The notes beneath the pieces are model-generated. The model saw only the letters and a list, made by a program, of their open reading frames with translations, ran no database searches and was not told the DNA's origin. A stretch of DNA of 64,000 nt from Rugamonas aquatica (GTDB taxonomy: Bacteria; Pseudomonadota; Gammaproteobacteria; Burkholderiales; Burkholderiaceae_D), in contig NZ_WHUG01000006.1 of the NCBI RefSeq assembly GCF_009380215.1, positions 62,001 through 126,000 of the forward strand, written 5' to 3'. Below are positions 25,946 through 34,530 of the stretch, piece after piece (position 1 is the stretch's first letter; each line of letters starts with the position of its first letter). The translations under genes and the position numbers were made by a program.

Positions 25946-27235
25946 ATGAGTCAGTCTCAGCCTCACCCCGGATCGCCCAAGGCCAACTCCCCGGCCACCG
26001 TGCTGTTTGCCAGCCTGATCGGCACCACGATCGAATTCTTCGACTTTTACATCTACGCCACCGCCGCCGTGCTGGTGTTCCCCAAACTGTTCTTCCCCGC
26101 CAGCGACCCCGCCGCCGCCACGCTGCAATCGCTGGCCACGTTCGCCATCGCCTTCTTCGCGCGCCCGGTGGGCTCGGCCGTGTTCGGCCACTTCGGCGAC
26201 CGCATCGGCCGCAAGGCCACGCTGGTGGCGGCGCTGCTGACCATGGGTCTCTCGACCGTGGTGATCGGCGCGCTGCCGACCTACGCTTCGATCGGCACGC
26301 TGGCGCCGGCGCTGCTGGCGCTGTGCCGCTTCGGCCAGGGCCTGGGTCTGGGCGGCGAGTGGGGCGGCGCCGTGCTGCTGGCCACCGAGAACGCGCCGCC
26401 GGGCAAGCGCGCCTGGTACGGCATGTTCCCGCAACTGGGCGCGCCGATCGGCTTCTTCCTGTCGGGCGGCATCTTCCTGCTGCTGAGCCAGACGCTGAGC
26501 GACGCCGAATTCTTCAGCTACGGCTGGCGCATTCCCTTCCTGGCCAGCTCGCTGCTGGTGATCGTCGGCCTGTACATCCGCCTGAAGATCCATGAAACGC
26601 CGGACTTCCAGAAGGTGCTGGACAAGAACGAGCGCGTCAAGGTGCCGGTGGTGACGGTGTGGCGCGACCACCGCCGCGTGCTGGTGCTGGGCACGCTGAT
26701 CGCGCTGGCCACCTTCGTGCTGTTCTACCTGATGACGGTGTTCGCGCTGAGCTGGGGCACCAGCGCGCTCAAGTTCACCCGCAAGGACTTCCTGATCCAG
26801 CAGCTGTTCGCCGTGATCTTCTTCGGCCTGACCATCCCCGTCGCCGCGCTGTGGGCCGACCGCTACGGCCGCCGCGCCACGCTGATCTGGGTGTCGGCCG
26901 CGATCGCCCTGTTCGGCCTGACGATGGCGCCGATGTTCGGTTCCGGCAGCAGCCTGCAGGTGACGGTGTTCCTGTCGCTGGGCCTGGGCCTGATGGGCAT
27001 GACCTACGGCCCGCTGGGCACCATGCTGTCCGAGCTGTTCCCGGCCGAGGTGCGCTACACCGGCGCCTCGCTGACGTTCAACCTGGCCGGCATCCTGGGC
27101 GCCTCGCTGGCGCCGTACGCCGCGACCTGGCTGGCGACCAACTACGGCCTGCAATACGTCGGCTACTATCTGTCCGGCGCGGCGGTGATCAGCCTGGTGG
27201 CGCTGCTGCTGGTCAAGCGCGGCAAGACTGCATAA
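25946..27235 (+). CDS. MFS transporter, metabolite:H+ symporter (MHS) family
   Basis: A 429-residue, 12-helix major facilitator. FASLIGTTIEFFDFYIYATAAVLVFPKLFF, the loop 2-3 motif GHFGDRIGRKATL, and LCRFGQGLGLGGEWGGAVLLATENAPPGKR are signatures of the MHS family (ShiA, ProP, KgtP relatives). GCAGGAG upstream supports the ATG at 25946 (MSQSQPHP). Substrate cannot be assigned; organic acids or osmolytes are usual. It stands alone between the ChaN unit and the hexuronate-type transporter, followed by a strong hairpin. Confidence 0.88.
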   Translation: MSQSQPHPGSPKANSPATVLFASLIGTTIEFFDFYIYATAAVLVFPKLFFPASDPAAATLQSLATFAIAFFARPVGSAVFGHFGDRIGRKATLVAALLTMGLSTVVIGALPTYASIGTLAPALLALCRFGQGLGLGGEWGGAVLLATENAPPGKRAWYGMFPQLGAPIGFFLSGGIFLLLSQTLSDAEFFSYGWRIPFLASSLLVIVGLYIRLKIHETPDFQKVLDKNERVKVPVVTVWRDHRRVLVLGTLIALATFVLFYLMTVFALSWGTSALKFTRKDFLIQQLFAVIFFGLTIPVAALWADRYGRRATLIWVSAAIALFGLTMAPMFGSGSSLQVTVFLSLGLGLMGMTYGPLGTMLSELFPAEVRYTGASLTFNLAGILGASLAPYAATWLATNYGLQYVGYYLSGAAVISLVALLLVKRGKTA

Positions 27236-27244
27236 TTGCATTTA

Positions 27245-27261
27245 ATGTCATCATACGACAT
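27245..27261. promoter_or_regulatory. Candidate operator, site 1
   Basis: ATGTCATCATACGACAT is a 17-base near-palindrome with perfect 5-bp arms (ATGTC/GACAT). It shares the half-site CATACGAC with site 2 about 100 bases downstream. Both lie upstream of the hexuronate-type transporter gene. No protein is proven to bind; a GntR/FCD or the LacI regulator at 28.9 kb are candidates. Confidence 0.4.
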
Positions 27262-27262
27262 T

Positions 27263-27295
27263 GCGGGGATGGGCCACCTGCCGGCCCATCCCCGC
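27263..27295 (+). terminator. 13-bp GC-rich hairpin after the MHS transporter gene
   Basis: GCGGGGATGGGCC and GGCCCATCCCCGC pair perfectly around a 7-base loop, 27 bases after the transporter stop. There is no T tract, so it may be a Rho-independent terminator of weak type or a 3' stabilising hairpin. Confidence 0.5.
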
Positions 27296-27345
27296 GCCAC
27301 CGCTCCTTGGACAGCCGCATCTTTCCGCTTGCTTAAGGTGTTTTA

Positions 27346-27369
27346 TAGTTGTACGATGACATACGACTA
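27346..27369. promoter_or_regulatory. Candidate operator, site 2, overlapping the transporter promoter
   Basis: A 24-base imperfect palindrome with outer arms TAGT/ACTA and inner arms GTA/TAC. It contains CATACGAC, shared with site 1, and is immediately followed by TAAAAT, a plausible -10 box, so a bound protein would block the promoter. An 8-bp inverted repeat ATGATCTC/GAGATCAT (27372-27398) lies in the presumed 5' leader. Confidence 0.45.
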
Positions 27370-27426
27370 AAATGATCTCGTGGAGACCGAGAGATCATCA
27401 CCAAAAACCAAAATATAAGTGATGCC

Positions 27427-28824
27427 ATGAACCTGAGCGAGCCTGTGAACGCGCAAGCGGTGGGACTAACCGTCGGTAAATACCGCTGGACCATCTGTGC
27501 ACTGTTGTTTTTTGCCACCACCGTCAACTACCTGGACCGCCAGGTGTTGAGCCTGCTGGCGCCGGATCTGTCCAAGGAGTTCGGCTGGAGCAATACCGAC
27601 TACGCCAACATCGCCGCCGCCTTCCAGTTCGTCTACGCCATCTCGATGCTGTTCGCCGGCCGCGTGGTCGACAAGATCGGCACCAAGGCCGCCTACGTGC
27701 TGGCCATCACGATCTGGTCGCTGGGCGCGCTGATGCATGCGTTCTCGGTGCCCATGGGCGAGGGCGCCGGCGTGCTGCTGGGCGCCTTCGGCATCGTCGC
27801 CGCGCCGTCCATCCTCGGCTTCATGATTTCGCGCGCCGTGCTGGCGGTCGGCGAGGCCGGCAACTTCCCGGCCGCGATCAAGGCCACCGCCGAATACTTC
27901 CCGAAAAAGGAACGCTCCTTCGCCACCGGCATCTTCAACTCCGGCGCCAACGTCGGCGCGATCCTGGCGCCGATCTGCGTGCCGCTGATCGCCGGCATCT
28001 GGGGCTGGCAGGCCGCCTTCATCATGATCGGCATGCTGGGTTTCATCTGGATGAGCGTGTGGCTCACGCTGTATGAAAAGCCCGACCGGCAACCGCGCCT
28101 GTCCGCGCAGGAGCTGGCCTACATCCGCAGCGACCAGCCGGCGCAGGCCGGCGGCGCGGCCCCGGCCGCCGACGCGAAAAAAGTCTCGTGGTTCCAGCTG
28201 CTGAAGTACCGCCAGACCTGGGCCTTCGCCTTCGGCAAATTCATGACCGACGGCGTGTGGTGGTTCTTCCTGTTCTGGCTGCCGACCTATCTGTCGGCGC
28301 AGTACGGCATGAAGGGCGACGCCATCGTCGTGCCGCTGGCCGTCCTGTACAGCATGACGATGATAGGCTCCATCGGCGGCGGCTGGTTCCCCAGCTACTT
28401 CATGGCGCGCGGCCATGCGCCGTACGACGGCCGCATGAAAGCCATGCTGGTGATCGCCTTCTTCCCGCTGGTGGTGCTGCTGGCGCAGCCGCTGGGCGCG
28501 ATCAGCTTCTGGGTGCCGGTGCTGCTGATCGGCGTGGGCGCCTCGGCGCACCAGGCGTGGTCGGCCAACATCTTCACCACCGTGTCCGACATGTTCCCGC
28601 AAAAGTCGGTGGCCTCGGTGATCGGCATCGGCGGCATGGCCGGCGGCATCGGCGGCGTGCTGCTGACCAAGCTGGGTGGCTGGGTGTTCGACCACTACAA
28701 GGCGCTCAACGATATCCGCACCGGCTACATGATCATGTTCGGCATCTGCGCGCTGGCCTACCTGGTGGCGTGGTGCGTGATGAAGACGCTGGTCCCGCGC
28801 CACAAGGAAATTACCGACCTGTGA
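27427..28824 (+). CDS. MFS transporter, anion:cation symporter family (ExuT/GudP-like)
   Basis: A 465-residue, 12-helix transporter. The N-terminal block TTVNYLDRQVLSLLAPDLSKEFGW and ISRAVLAVGEAGNFPAAIKATAEYFPKKERSFATGIFNSG are typical of sugar-acid transporters such as ExuT (hexuronates). A charged loop of about 30 residues (APAADAKKVSW) separates the two halves. It is preceded by two related palindromes and followed by a LacI gene, the usual arrangement for a substrate-controlled uptake system. The adjacent hydroxyproline genes make hydroxyproline or a related imino acid an alternative substrate, but family resemblance favours sugar acids. Confidence 0.88.
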   Translation: MNLSEPVNAQAVGLTVGKYRWTICALLFFATTVNYLDRQVLSLLAPDLSKEFGWSNTDYANIAAAFQFVYAISMLFAGRVVDKIGTKAAYVLAITIWSLGALMHAFSVPMGEGAGVLLGAFGIVAAPSILGFMISRAVLAVGEAGNFPAAIKATAEYFPKKERSFATGIFNSGANVGAILAPICVPLIAGIWGWQAAFIMIGMLGFIWMSVWLTLYEKPDRQPRLSAQELAYIRSDQPAQAGGAAPAADAKKVSWFQLLKYRQTWAFAFGKFMTDGVWWFFLFWLPTYLSAQYGMKGDAIVVPLAVLYSMTMIGSIGGGWFPSYFMARGHAPYDGRMKAMLVIAFFPLVVLLAQPLGAISFWVPVLLIGVGASAHQAWSANIFTTVSDMFPQKSVASVIGIGGMAGGIGGVLLTKLGGWVFDHYKALNDIRTGYMIMFGICALAYLVAWCVMKTLVPRHKEITDL

Positions 28825-28876
28825 TGCGACACTGCGGCAATCGATAGATGCCGACATGCTAAGATTGTCCTTTGGC

Positions 28877-28896
28877 GCTGCCGGCATACCGGCAGC
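28877..28896 (+). terminator. Hairpin between the MFS and lacI-family genes
   Basis: GCTGCCGG-cata-CCGGCAGC, an uninterrupted 8-bp stem with a 4-base loop, 23 bases before the regulator's ATG. It has no T tract. It could attenuate read-through from the transporter gene or act as an operator-like palindrome. Confidence 0.35.
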
Positions 28897-28919
28897 CTAG
28901 CTACTCCGACAGTCAGAAC

Positions 28920-29915
28920 ATGAAAAAAAACGTAGCAACCATCCGTGACGTGGCCGCCGCTGCAGGCGTCTCGACCGCCACCGTCTCGAAGTTCGTCAAC
29001 GGCGCGCAGCGCTTCTCGCCGGCGGTGGAGGCGACGATCAAGGAAGTCATCGCCAAGCTGGGCTACCGTTCCAATCCGCTGGCCGCATCGATGATTACCG
29101 GCCGCACCAAGAGCATCGGCCTGTCGGTGCTGGATGTCGGCAATCCCCACTTCACCAGCATCGTCAAGGGCGCCAACCGTGTCGCGCTGGCGCACGGCTA
29201 CACGCTGCTGCTGGTCGACACCGAAGAAAACCCGGACCGCGAACGTCCGCTGCTCGAAGCGCTGAGCCGCCGCGTGGATGGCATCATCATGTTCTCGCGC
29301 ATGCTGGAATCGGAGATGGATTGGGTGATGGAGCTGGGCAAACCGCTGGTCTACTTCGGCCGCCTGTCGCGGCTGGAGATTCCGTGGGTGATCAGCGAAG
29401 ACCATCGCGGCGCCTACATGCTGGCGCGGCACCTGGTCTCGCTGGGGCACAAGCGCATCGGCTACCTGCGCTTCCCGCGTTCGCGGCGCGACGAGGAGCG
29501 CCTGGCCGGCATCCGCGCCTGCCTGGCCGCGCACGACCTGGAACTGACGGTGTATGAAGCGGGCGCGCCAACGGCGGCCGAAGGCGAGCGCGTATGCTCG
29601 TCCATCATGCTGGGCGCCGAGCACCCGGATGCGCTGATCTGCTACAACGATTTGATCGCGCTGGGCTTCATGAAAGCCGCGCACACGCTGGGCTTCAAGC
29701 TGCCGGAGCAGATGTCGGTGGCCGGCTTCGACAACATCGAGTACGGCCAGTACACGTCGCCGGCACTGACCACGGTGGACCTGCAGAGCGAACGCATGGG
29801 CGTGGCCGCGATGGAAAAGCTGATCGCCGCCATCGACGGCAAGCCAGCCACCAGCGCCACCAAGATCGAGCCGCAACTGATCCTGCGCGGCTCGACCATC
29901 AAGCGCCAGGCTTAG
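28920..29915 (+). CDS. LacI-family transcriptional regulator
   Basis: A 331-residue LacI/GalR repressor. The HTH is TIRDVAAAAGVSTATVSKFVNG at about 7-28, followed by the hinge helix NPLAASMITGRTKSIGL. The effector-binding domain resembles periplasmic sugar-binding proteins (GLSVLDVGNPHF; DALICYNDLIALGFMKAA; SVAGFDNIEYGQYTSPALTTV). The ATG at 28920 gives the normal N-terminus. It lies 95 bases after the ExuT-like gene and is tail-to-tail with lhpC (4-base overlap). It probably controls the transporter and perhaps the hydroxyproline genes; the ligand is not deducible. Confidence 0.9.
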   Translation: MKKNVATIRDVAAAAGVSTATVSKFVNGAQRFSPAVEATIKEVIAKLGYRSNPLAASMITGRTKSIGLSVLDVGNPHFTSIVKGANRVALAHGYTLLLVDTEENPDRERPLLEALSRRVDGIIMFSRMLESEMDWVMELGKPLVYFGRLSRLEIPWVISEDHRGAYMLARHLVSLGHKRIGYLRFPRSRRDEERLAGIRACLAAHDLELTVYEAGAPTAAEGERVCSSIMLGAEHPDALICYNDLIALGFMKAAHTLGFKLPEQMSVAGFDNIEYGQYTSPALTTVDLQSERMGVAAMEKLIAAIDGKPATSATKIEPQLILRGSTIKRQA

Positions 29916-30823
29916 AACAGCAGGCTGACGTCCGGACGGGTAGCCAGCGCCTGCTGGACCACGGCCGTGACGCGGGCGCGGTCGGCGCCTTGCAGCGGCT
30001 GGCGCGGACGGCGCACGTACTCGTTGCCGACACCGGCCAGCGTTTCCACCAGCTTCAGGTTCTGTACCAGCTTGGTCGACACGTCCAGGTGCATCAGCGG
30101 CATGAACCACTGGTACAGCTTGAGCGCTTCATCCCAGCGCTTGGCCTTCATCAGCTTGTACAGCGCCACGGTCTCTTTCGGGAAGGCCACCACCAGGCCG
30201 GCCAGCAGGCCGTCCGCGCCCACCGCCAGGCCTTCGAACGACAGATCGTCCACGCCCATGAACAGCTGGTAGCGATGGCCGACGGCGTTGCGCAGGTCGG
30301 TGATGCGGCGCACGTTGTCGGTCGATTCCTTGATCGCGACGATCCACTCGCAATCGGCCAGTTCCTTGAAGTCCTCAGGCGTCAGGTCGACCTTGTACGA
30401 CACCGGATTGTTGTAGACCATGATAGGCAGCTGCGCCGCCTTGGCGATCACGCGCAGGTTGTCCATCGCTTCGCGCGAGTCGGCCGCGTACAGCACCGAT
30501 GGCATCACCATCAGGCCCTGCACGCCCATCTCATGCGCCTTCTCGACGAAGCGGCAGGCGGTGGCGGTGCGGGTTTCGCTGACGTTGACCAGCACCGGCA
30601 CGCGGCCGGCGGCGACGTTCAGCGCGGTCTTGGTGACGGCCAGCTTCTCGTCGAACGACAGCGTGCTGGCTTCACCCAGCGAGCCGCAGGTCAGCAGCGC
30701 GTGCACGCCGCTGTCGATCTGGAAGTTAAAGTGCTTTTCCATTTCTGCGTGGTCGAGATCCTCGTTCTCTTTGAACTTGGTCGTTACTGCGGGGAATACC
30801 CCTTCCCATTTTGCTGCTGCCAT
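29912..30823 (-). CDS. lhpC: Dihydrodipicolinate synthase-family lyase, probable pyrroline-4-hydroxy-2-carboxylate deaminase
   Basis: A 303-residue class I aldolase-fold enzyme. The Schiff-base lysine is Lys165 in VAIKEST and the catalytic tyrosine Tyr137 in VYNNP; GSLGEASTL is the carboxylate-binding loop. In the hydroxyproline pathway this family member removes ammonia from Delta1-pyrroline-4-hydroxy-2-carboxylate to give alpha-ketoglutarate semialdehyde. The assignment rests mainly on its place after lhpE in a cluster with lhpA, lhpB and lhpF. By sequence alone it could also be a sugar-acid dehydratase or aldolase, relevant because of the neighbouring ExuT-like transporter. Confidence 0.8.
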   Translation of the reverse strand: MAAAKWEGVFPAVTTKFKENEDLDHAEMEKHFNFQIDSGVHALLTCGSLGEASTLSFDEKLAVTKTALNVAAGRVPVLVNVSETRTATACRFVEKAHEMGVQGLMVMPSVLYAADSREAMDNLRVIAKAAQLPIMVYNNPVSYKVDLTPEDFKELADCEWIVAIKESTDNVRRITDLRNAVGHRYQLFMGVDDLSFEGLAVGADGLLAGLVVAFPKETVALYKLMKAKRWDEALKLYQWFMPLMHLDVSTKLVQNLKLVETLAGVGNEYVRRPRQPLQGADRARVTAVVQQALATRPDVSLLF

Positions 30824-30865
30824 GCTGTTCTCCTTGTGATGAATCGGTGGTTGTTATTGAGTTTG

Positions 30866-32128
30866 TTAATCGATGATGCTGGCGACGCGGGCCGGTGAAA
30901 TCGGCATACGCACCGCGTCCGGCCGCCAGCCGTACAGCAGTTCCGTGGCGCCGCCGCAGATGCGGCCCTGGCACGGCCCCATGCCGCAGCGCGTCAGCAG
31001 CTTGGCGCTGCGCCAGCTGGTGTGCGTGCGCAGCTCGCCGTGGCAGACGTCTTCGCAGCGGCAGACGATGGTGTCGTCGCCGGCCAGTGCTAGCAGCTCC
31101 GGCCGCAGTGCAAACGCGCGCTCCAGCCGAACCGCGAATTTTTCCCAGCGCGCGCGCTCGGCGTGCAGCTCCTGCGCGGCCGTGTGCTGGCCGCTCGCCA
31201 TCAGGCCGGCGATGCGGCCCTCGGCCAGCGCCAGGTCGACGCCGCCGACGCCCGTGCCTTCACCAGCGCAGTACACGCCGGACACGGAAGTATGCTGCGC
31301 CTCGTCCACCTGGACGCTGGTCTGCCCGTTGCGCGACACGGTGGCGCAGCCCAGCGCCTGCGCCAGTTCGACGTTGGGCAGCAGGCCGTAGCCGCAGGCC
31401 AGGTAGTCGCATTGCAGCGCTTCCAGCTCACGGGCGCCGCCGCGCTGTACCAGTATCGATTGCAGCGTGCCGTCGCCGTGCGCCGAATGCACGTAGCTGT
31501 TGCGCAGGTAGGGGATGCCGCGCAGCTGCGCCGCCAGTTGCAGCGCCTGCGTGATTTTCGAAGGCGTCGCCAGCAGGCCGAATCCAAAGCGCACCAATGC
31601 CTGCAAGGGCGCCTGCTCGACGATGGCGACGATCTCCGCGCCCTTGTCGCGCAAGGTTGCAGCCACCGCCAGCAGCAGCGGGCCGCTGCCCGCCACCACC
31701 ACCCGCTTGCCCTGCACCGGATAGCCACCCTTGGACAGCGCCTGCAAGCCGCCGGTGCCGGTAACGCCGGGCAGCGTCCAGCCGGGGAAGGGCAGCAGCC
31801 GCTCTCGCGCGCCGGTGGCCAGTATCAGTTTTTCGTAATGCAGCGTGGCGGCGGAAGTCGGCGTCTGCACGCGCAGCTGGCCCGGCTCCGGCGCGTACAG
31901 CACGCGCGTCTGCGGCAGACGTGTGACGTTGGGTGCGGCCAGCAGGTCGGCCCACATTCTTTGTGCGCGTTCATCCTTTTGCTGATCCGGGCCGCCGCGC
32001 CATATCTGGCCGCCGGCCAGCGGGTTGTCGTCGACGATGCCGACCCGCGCTCCGTGCGCGGCGGCGGCATGCGCGGCCGCCAGTCCGGCCGGCCCGGCGC
32101 CTACCACCAGTACGTCGTAGCGGCTCAT
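30866..32128 (-). CDS. lhpE: D-hydroxyproline dehydrogenase, FAD/NAD-type subunit
   Basis: A 420-residue flavoprotein with a pyridine-nucleotide-disulfide oxidoreductase fold: VLVVGAGPAGLAAA opens the first dinucleotide site, VVVAGSGPLLLAVA the second, and CAGEGTGVGGVDLALAEGRIAG the third FAD contact. The C-terminus holds a BFD-like [2Fe-2S] cysteine set (CRC near 356, then CGMGPCQGRIC). This is the domain order of the alpha-type subunit of heteromeric hydroxyproline and opine dehydrogenases. The ATG at 32126-32128 overlaps the stop of the small ferredoxin gene by 4 bases. Longer in-frame readings enter lhpF and are rejected. Confidence 0.85.
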   Translation of the reverse strand: MSRYDVLVVGAGPAGLAAAHAAAAHGARVGIVDDNPLAGGQIWRGGPDQQKDERAQRMWADLLAAPNVTRLPQTRVLYAPEPGQLRVQTPTSAATLHYEKLILATGARERLLPFPGWTLPGVTGTGGLQALSKGGYPVQGKRVVVAGSGPLLLAVAATLRDKGAEIVAIVEQAPLQALVRFGFGLLATPSKITQALQLAAQLRGIPYLRNSYVHSAHGDGTLQSILVQRGGARELEALQCDYLACGYGLLPNVELAQALGCATVSRNGQTSVQVDEAQHTSVSGVYCAGEGTGVGGVDLALAEGRIAGLMASGQHTAAQELHAERARWEKFAVRLERAFALRPELLALAGDDTIVCRCEDVCHGELRTHTSWRSAKLLTRCGMGPCQGRICGGATELLYGWRPDAVRMPISPARVASIID

Positions 32129-32379
32129 GGGCGGACCTCGCAGGTGGTGACGCGCATGCCGTCCGCACACAGCGTCTGGCACGACAGTTGATGCATGCGG
32201 CCGTCGATGGTGACGCGGCATTCCTGGCACACGCCCATGCCGCACAAGGGCGCGCGCGTCGCGCCGCCGACCGCGCGCCGGGTGACGACGCTGCCGGCCA
32301 TCGCGATGGCGGCGGCCACGCTGACGCCCGACGCCACACGGATATCGTGGCCGTTGATGTTGAGGACGACGTCAGGCAT
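32125..32379 (-). CDS. lhpF: (2Fe-2S)-binding small subunit of D-hydroxyproline dehydrogenase
   Basis: An 84-residue plant-type ferredoxin-like protein. Four cysteines expected to hold one [2Fe-2S] cluster are in APLCGMGVCQECRVTIDG and HQLSCQTLC. It overlaps lhpB by 8 bases upstream and lhpE by 4 downstream, which shows tight translational coupling of three subunits. It should shuttle electrons between the two flavin subunits. Subunit lettering follows the pseudomonad lhp naming and is inferred from gene order. Confidence 0.85.
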   Translation of the reverse strand: MPDVVLNINGHDIRVASGVSVAAAIAMAGSVVTRRAVGGATRAPLCGMGVCQECRVTIDGRMHQLSCQTLCADGMRVTTCEVRP

Positions 32380-33490
32380 GGAAGCGTCCCGGCAGGTAAG
32401 GGCTGGCGGGGATGCGCGTGCTGTCGCTGTTCATCTGGGCGGCCAGCAGTTGCGCCGTCGCCAGCGAAGTAGTGATGCCCAATCCTTCATGTCCCGTCGC
32501 CAGCCACAGTCCGCGCCGCGCGGCGTGGGGGCCGATCAGCGGCAGGCCGTCCGGCGTGGCGGCACGCAGGCCGGTCCAGCAGCGCAGCACGTTCAGTTGC
32601 GCCAGTGCTGGCGTGAACGCGGCGGCATGGCGCAGCATGCGTTGCAGCATGGCCGGCTCCACCGCCAGGTCGATCGTGTCGAACTGGCGGGAGGAGCCGA
32701 TCAGTACTTGTCCGGTAGGACGGGGCTGCAAATTGAACGCGACCGAATCGCCGCTGGCGGCGTGGGCGCTTTTGATATAACCAAGTTCCACCAGCTGGTG
32801 GCGGACAAAACCGGGATAGCGGTCGGTGATGGCGATGTGGCCCTTCTTGGGCTGCACCGGCAGTTCCGGCAGCAGCGCGGCCGAGCGCGATCCCGCCGCC
32901 AGCACCACGTGCTGCGCCTGATAGCGTGCTCCGTCGGCCAGCAGCACGCCGTTGTCTTCGATGGCGGCGACGCTGCCGCGCAGCGTGGTGGCGCCACGGC
33001 GTATCGCCCGGTCCAGCAGGATGCGCGCGCTCTTGGGCGGGTACACCAGGCCATCGCCGGAAACCAGCAGGCCGCCGGCCAGGCCGGGGCGCAGTTGCGG
33101 TTCGCGCTCGTACAGCGCGGCAGGCGCCAGCAGCTCGCAGGCGATGCCGTAGGCGGACAGGGTGTCGGCCTTGGCGCGCGCCGCCGCGATTTCTTCTTCG
33201 TCTGCGGCGACCCAGATGGTGCCGCAGCGGCTGTACTCATGGCGCTGCGGCAGGTCGCCGACCAGCGAATTCCACAGCGAGACCGAATACGCCGACAACG
33301 CCAGCTCCGCCGGGTTGTCGTCCATGACCACCAGGTGGCCCATGCCGGCGGCGGTGGCGCCGCTGCCGGCCATGTCCTGCTCGATCACCTTTACCCGCAT
33401 GCCGCGCTGGCTCAGCGCGTCCGCACAGGCTGCGCCGACGATGCCGGCGCCGATGACGATAACGTCGGTCTGTATCACCGTATGCCCCAT
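32372..33490 (-). CDS. lhpB: D-hydroxyproline dehydrogenase, DAO-type FAD subunit
   Basis: A 372-residue FAD-dependent oxidoreductase of the D-amino-acid oxidase/GlyOx type. The FAD-binding [17 protein letters not shown] is at about 8-24, and the C-terminal [40 protein letters not shown] matches the family. It should oxidise cis-4-hydroxy-D-proline to the pyrroline product. The ATG at 33488-33490 lies inside the 3' end of lhpA (16-base overlap); longer readings into lhpA look random. Operon order lhpA-B-F-E-C supports the pathway assignment. Confidence 0.87.
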   Translation of the reverse strand: MGHTVIQTDVIVIGAGIVGAACADALSQRGMRVKVIEQDMAGSGATAAGMGHLVVMDDNPAELALSAYSVSLWNSLVGDLPQRHEYSRCGTIWVAADEEEIAAARAKADTLSAYGIACELLAPAALYEREPQLRPGLAGGLLVSGDGLVYPPKSARILLDRAIRRGATTLRGSVAAIEDNGVLLADGARYQAQHVVLAAGSRSAALLPELPVQPKKGHIAITDRYPGFVRHQLVELGYIKSAHAASGDSVAFNLQPRPTGQVLIGSSRQFDTIDLAVEPAMLQRMLRHAAAFTPALAQLNVLRCWTGLRAATPDGLPLIGPHAARRGLWLATGHEGLGITTSLATAQLLAAQMNSDSTRIPASPYLPGRFHA

Positions 33491-34407
33491 ATGAAGGGAT
33501 CGGTCGGATCGAGTATCAGCTGCGCCTGCGCGTTGACCCACGCCCGGCCGCGTATGCTCGGTATCAGCAGCTCGCCGCGATAGCTGTACGACGCTTCGAA
33601 CACGCTGCCGATCACGCTTTCCTGCTTCCACAGCGCGCCCTCGGCCAGCTTGCCGTCGGCCGCCAGGCAGGCCAGCTTGGCGCTGGTGCCGGTGCCGCAG
33701 GGCGAGCGGTCGTAGGCCTTGCCGGGGCAGAGCACGAAGCTCTGGCTGTCGGCGCCGGTGCGCGATGGCGCGAACAATTCGATATGGTCGATCAGCGCGC
33801 CGCCTTCGCCGGTGACGCCGGCCTTTTCCAGCGCCGCGCCCACGGCCACGCTGTAGGCGGTCAGCGCCTCGACGTTAGCGACGCCCAGTTCCAGTCCATG
33901 ACCGGAAACCAGGAAGAACCAGTTGCCGCCCCAGGCCACGTCGCCGGTGACAGGGCCATGGCCCGGCACCTCGACCGTCACCTGCGTCTGCGTGCGGTAG
34001 GAGGCCACGTTGTCCACCGTGACGCTGCCGTCGGCATGCAGCTCCGCCTCGACCACGCCGACCGGCGTATCGATGCGGTGGCGGCCGGCGCCGATGCGGC
34101 CCATGAAGGCCAGCGAGGCGATCAGGCCGATGGTGCCGTGGCCGCACATGCCGAGGTAGCCAACGTTGTTGAAGAAGATGACGCCTGCCGCACAATCGGG
34201 TGCGTGCGGCTCGCACAGCAGCGCGCCTACCAGCACGTCCGAGCCGCGCGGTTCGCAGACCACGGCGGAGCGGAAACGGTCGTGATGGCGTTTCAGCAGG
34301 GCGAGCCGCTCGCTGAGCGGACCGTGGCCCAGTTCAGGGCCGCCGTCGATGACCAGGCGGGTCGGTTCGCCGCCGGTGTGGGAGTCGATGATGGAGATTG
34401 TTTTCAT
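33475..34407 (-). CDS. lhpA: 4-hydroxyproline 2-epimerase
   Basis: A 310-residue proline racemase-family enzyme that converts trans-4-hydroxy-L-proline to cis-4-hydroxy-D-proline. Both catalytic cysteines are present, Cys88 in GMCGHGTIG and Cys237 in [10 protein letters not shown]; the Cys/Cys pair separates epimerases from the Cys/Thr dehydratases. [17 protein letters not shown] is the N-terminal signature. The ATG at 34405-34407 is chosen; a TTG two codons upstream is possible. It heads the lhp operon and is divergent from an AraC-type regulator, with GCACAAT direct repeats in the 123-base gap. Confidence 0.92.
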   Translation of the reverse strand: MKTISIIDSHTGGEPTRLVIDGGPELGHGPLSERLALLKRHHDRFRSAVVCEPRGSDVLVGALLCEPHAPDCAAGVIFFNNVGYLGMCGHGTIGLIASLAFMGRIGAGRHRIDTPVGVVEAELHADGSVTVDNVASYRTQTQVTVEVPGHGPVTGDVAWGGNWFFLVSGHGLELGVANVEALTAYSVAVGAALEKAGVTGEGGALIDHIELFAPSRTGADSQSFVLCPGKAYDRSPCGTGTSAKLACLAADGKLAEGALWKQESVIGSVFEASYSYRGELLIPSIRGRAWVNAQAQLILDPTDPFIWGIR

Positions 34408-34530
34408 GCTCAAATCTTAGGCTTCCGGCGGCGCGCTGTCTTGCATCGCCTCCGCATATTGGATGACGAAATCTGCACAATGGCGATAAAACAGGAGACG
34501 CCGCCGCCGGCCGCTGGCACAATCGCCTTC

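Noticed and set aside
24683..27235. An exosortase or PEP-CTERM locus around 24-27 kb
   Set aside because: Only the single PEP-CTERM protein is present; the flanking ChaN-like, thioredoxin and MHS genes show no exosortase features.
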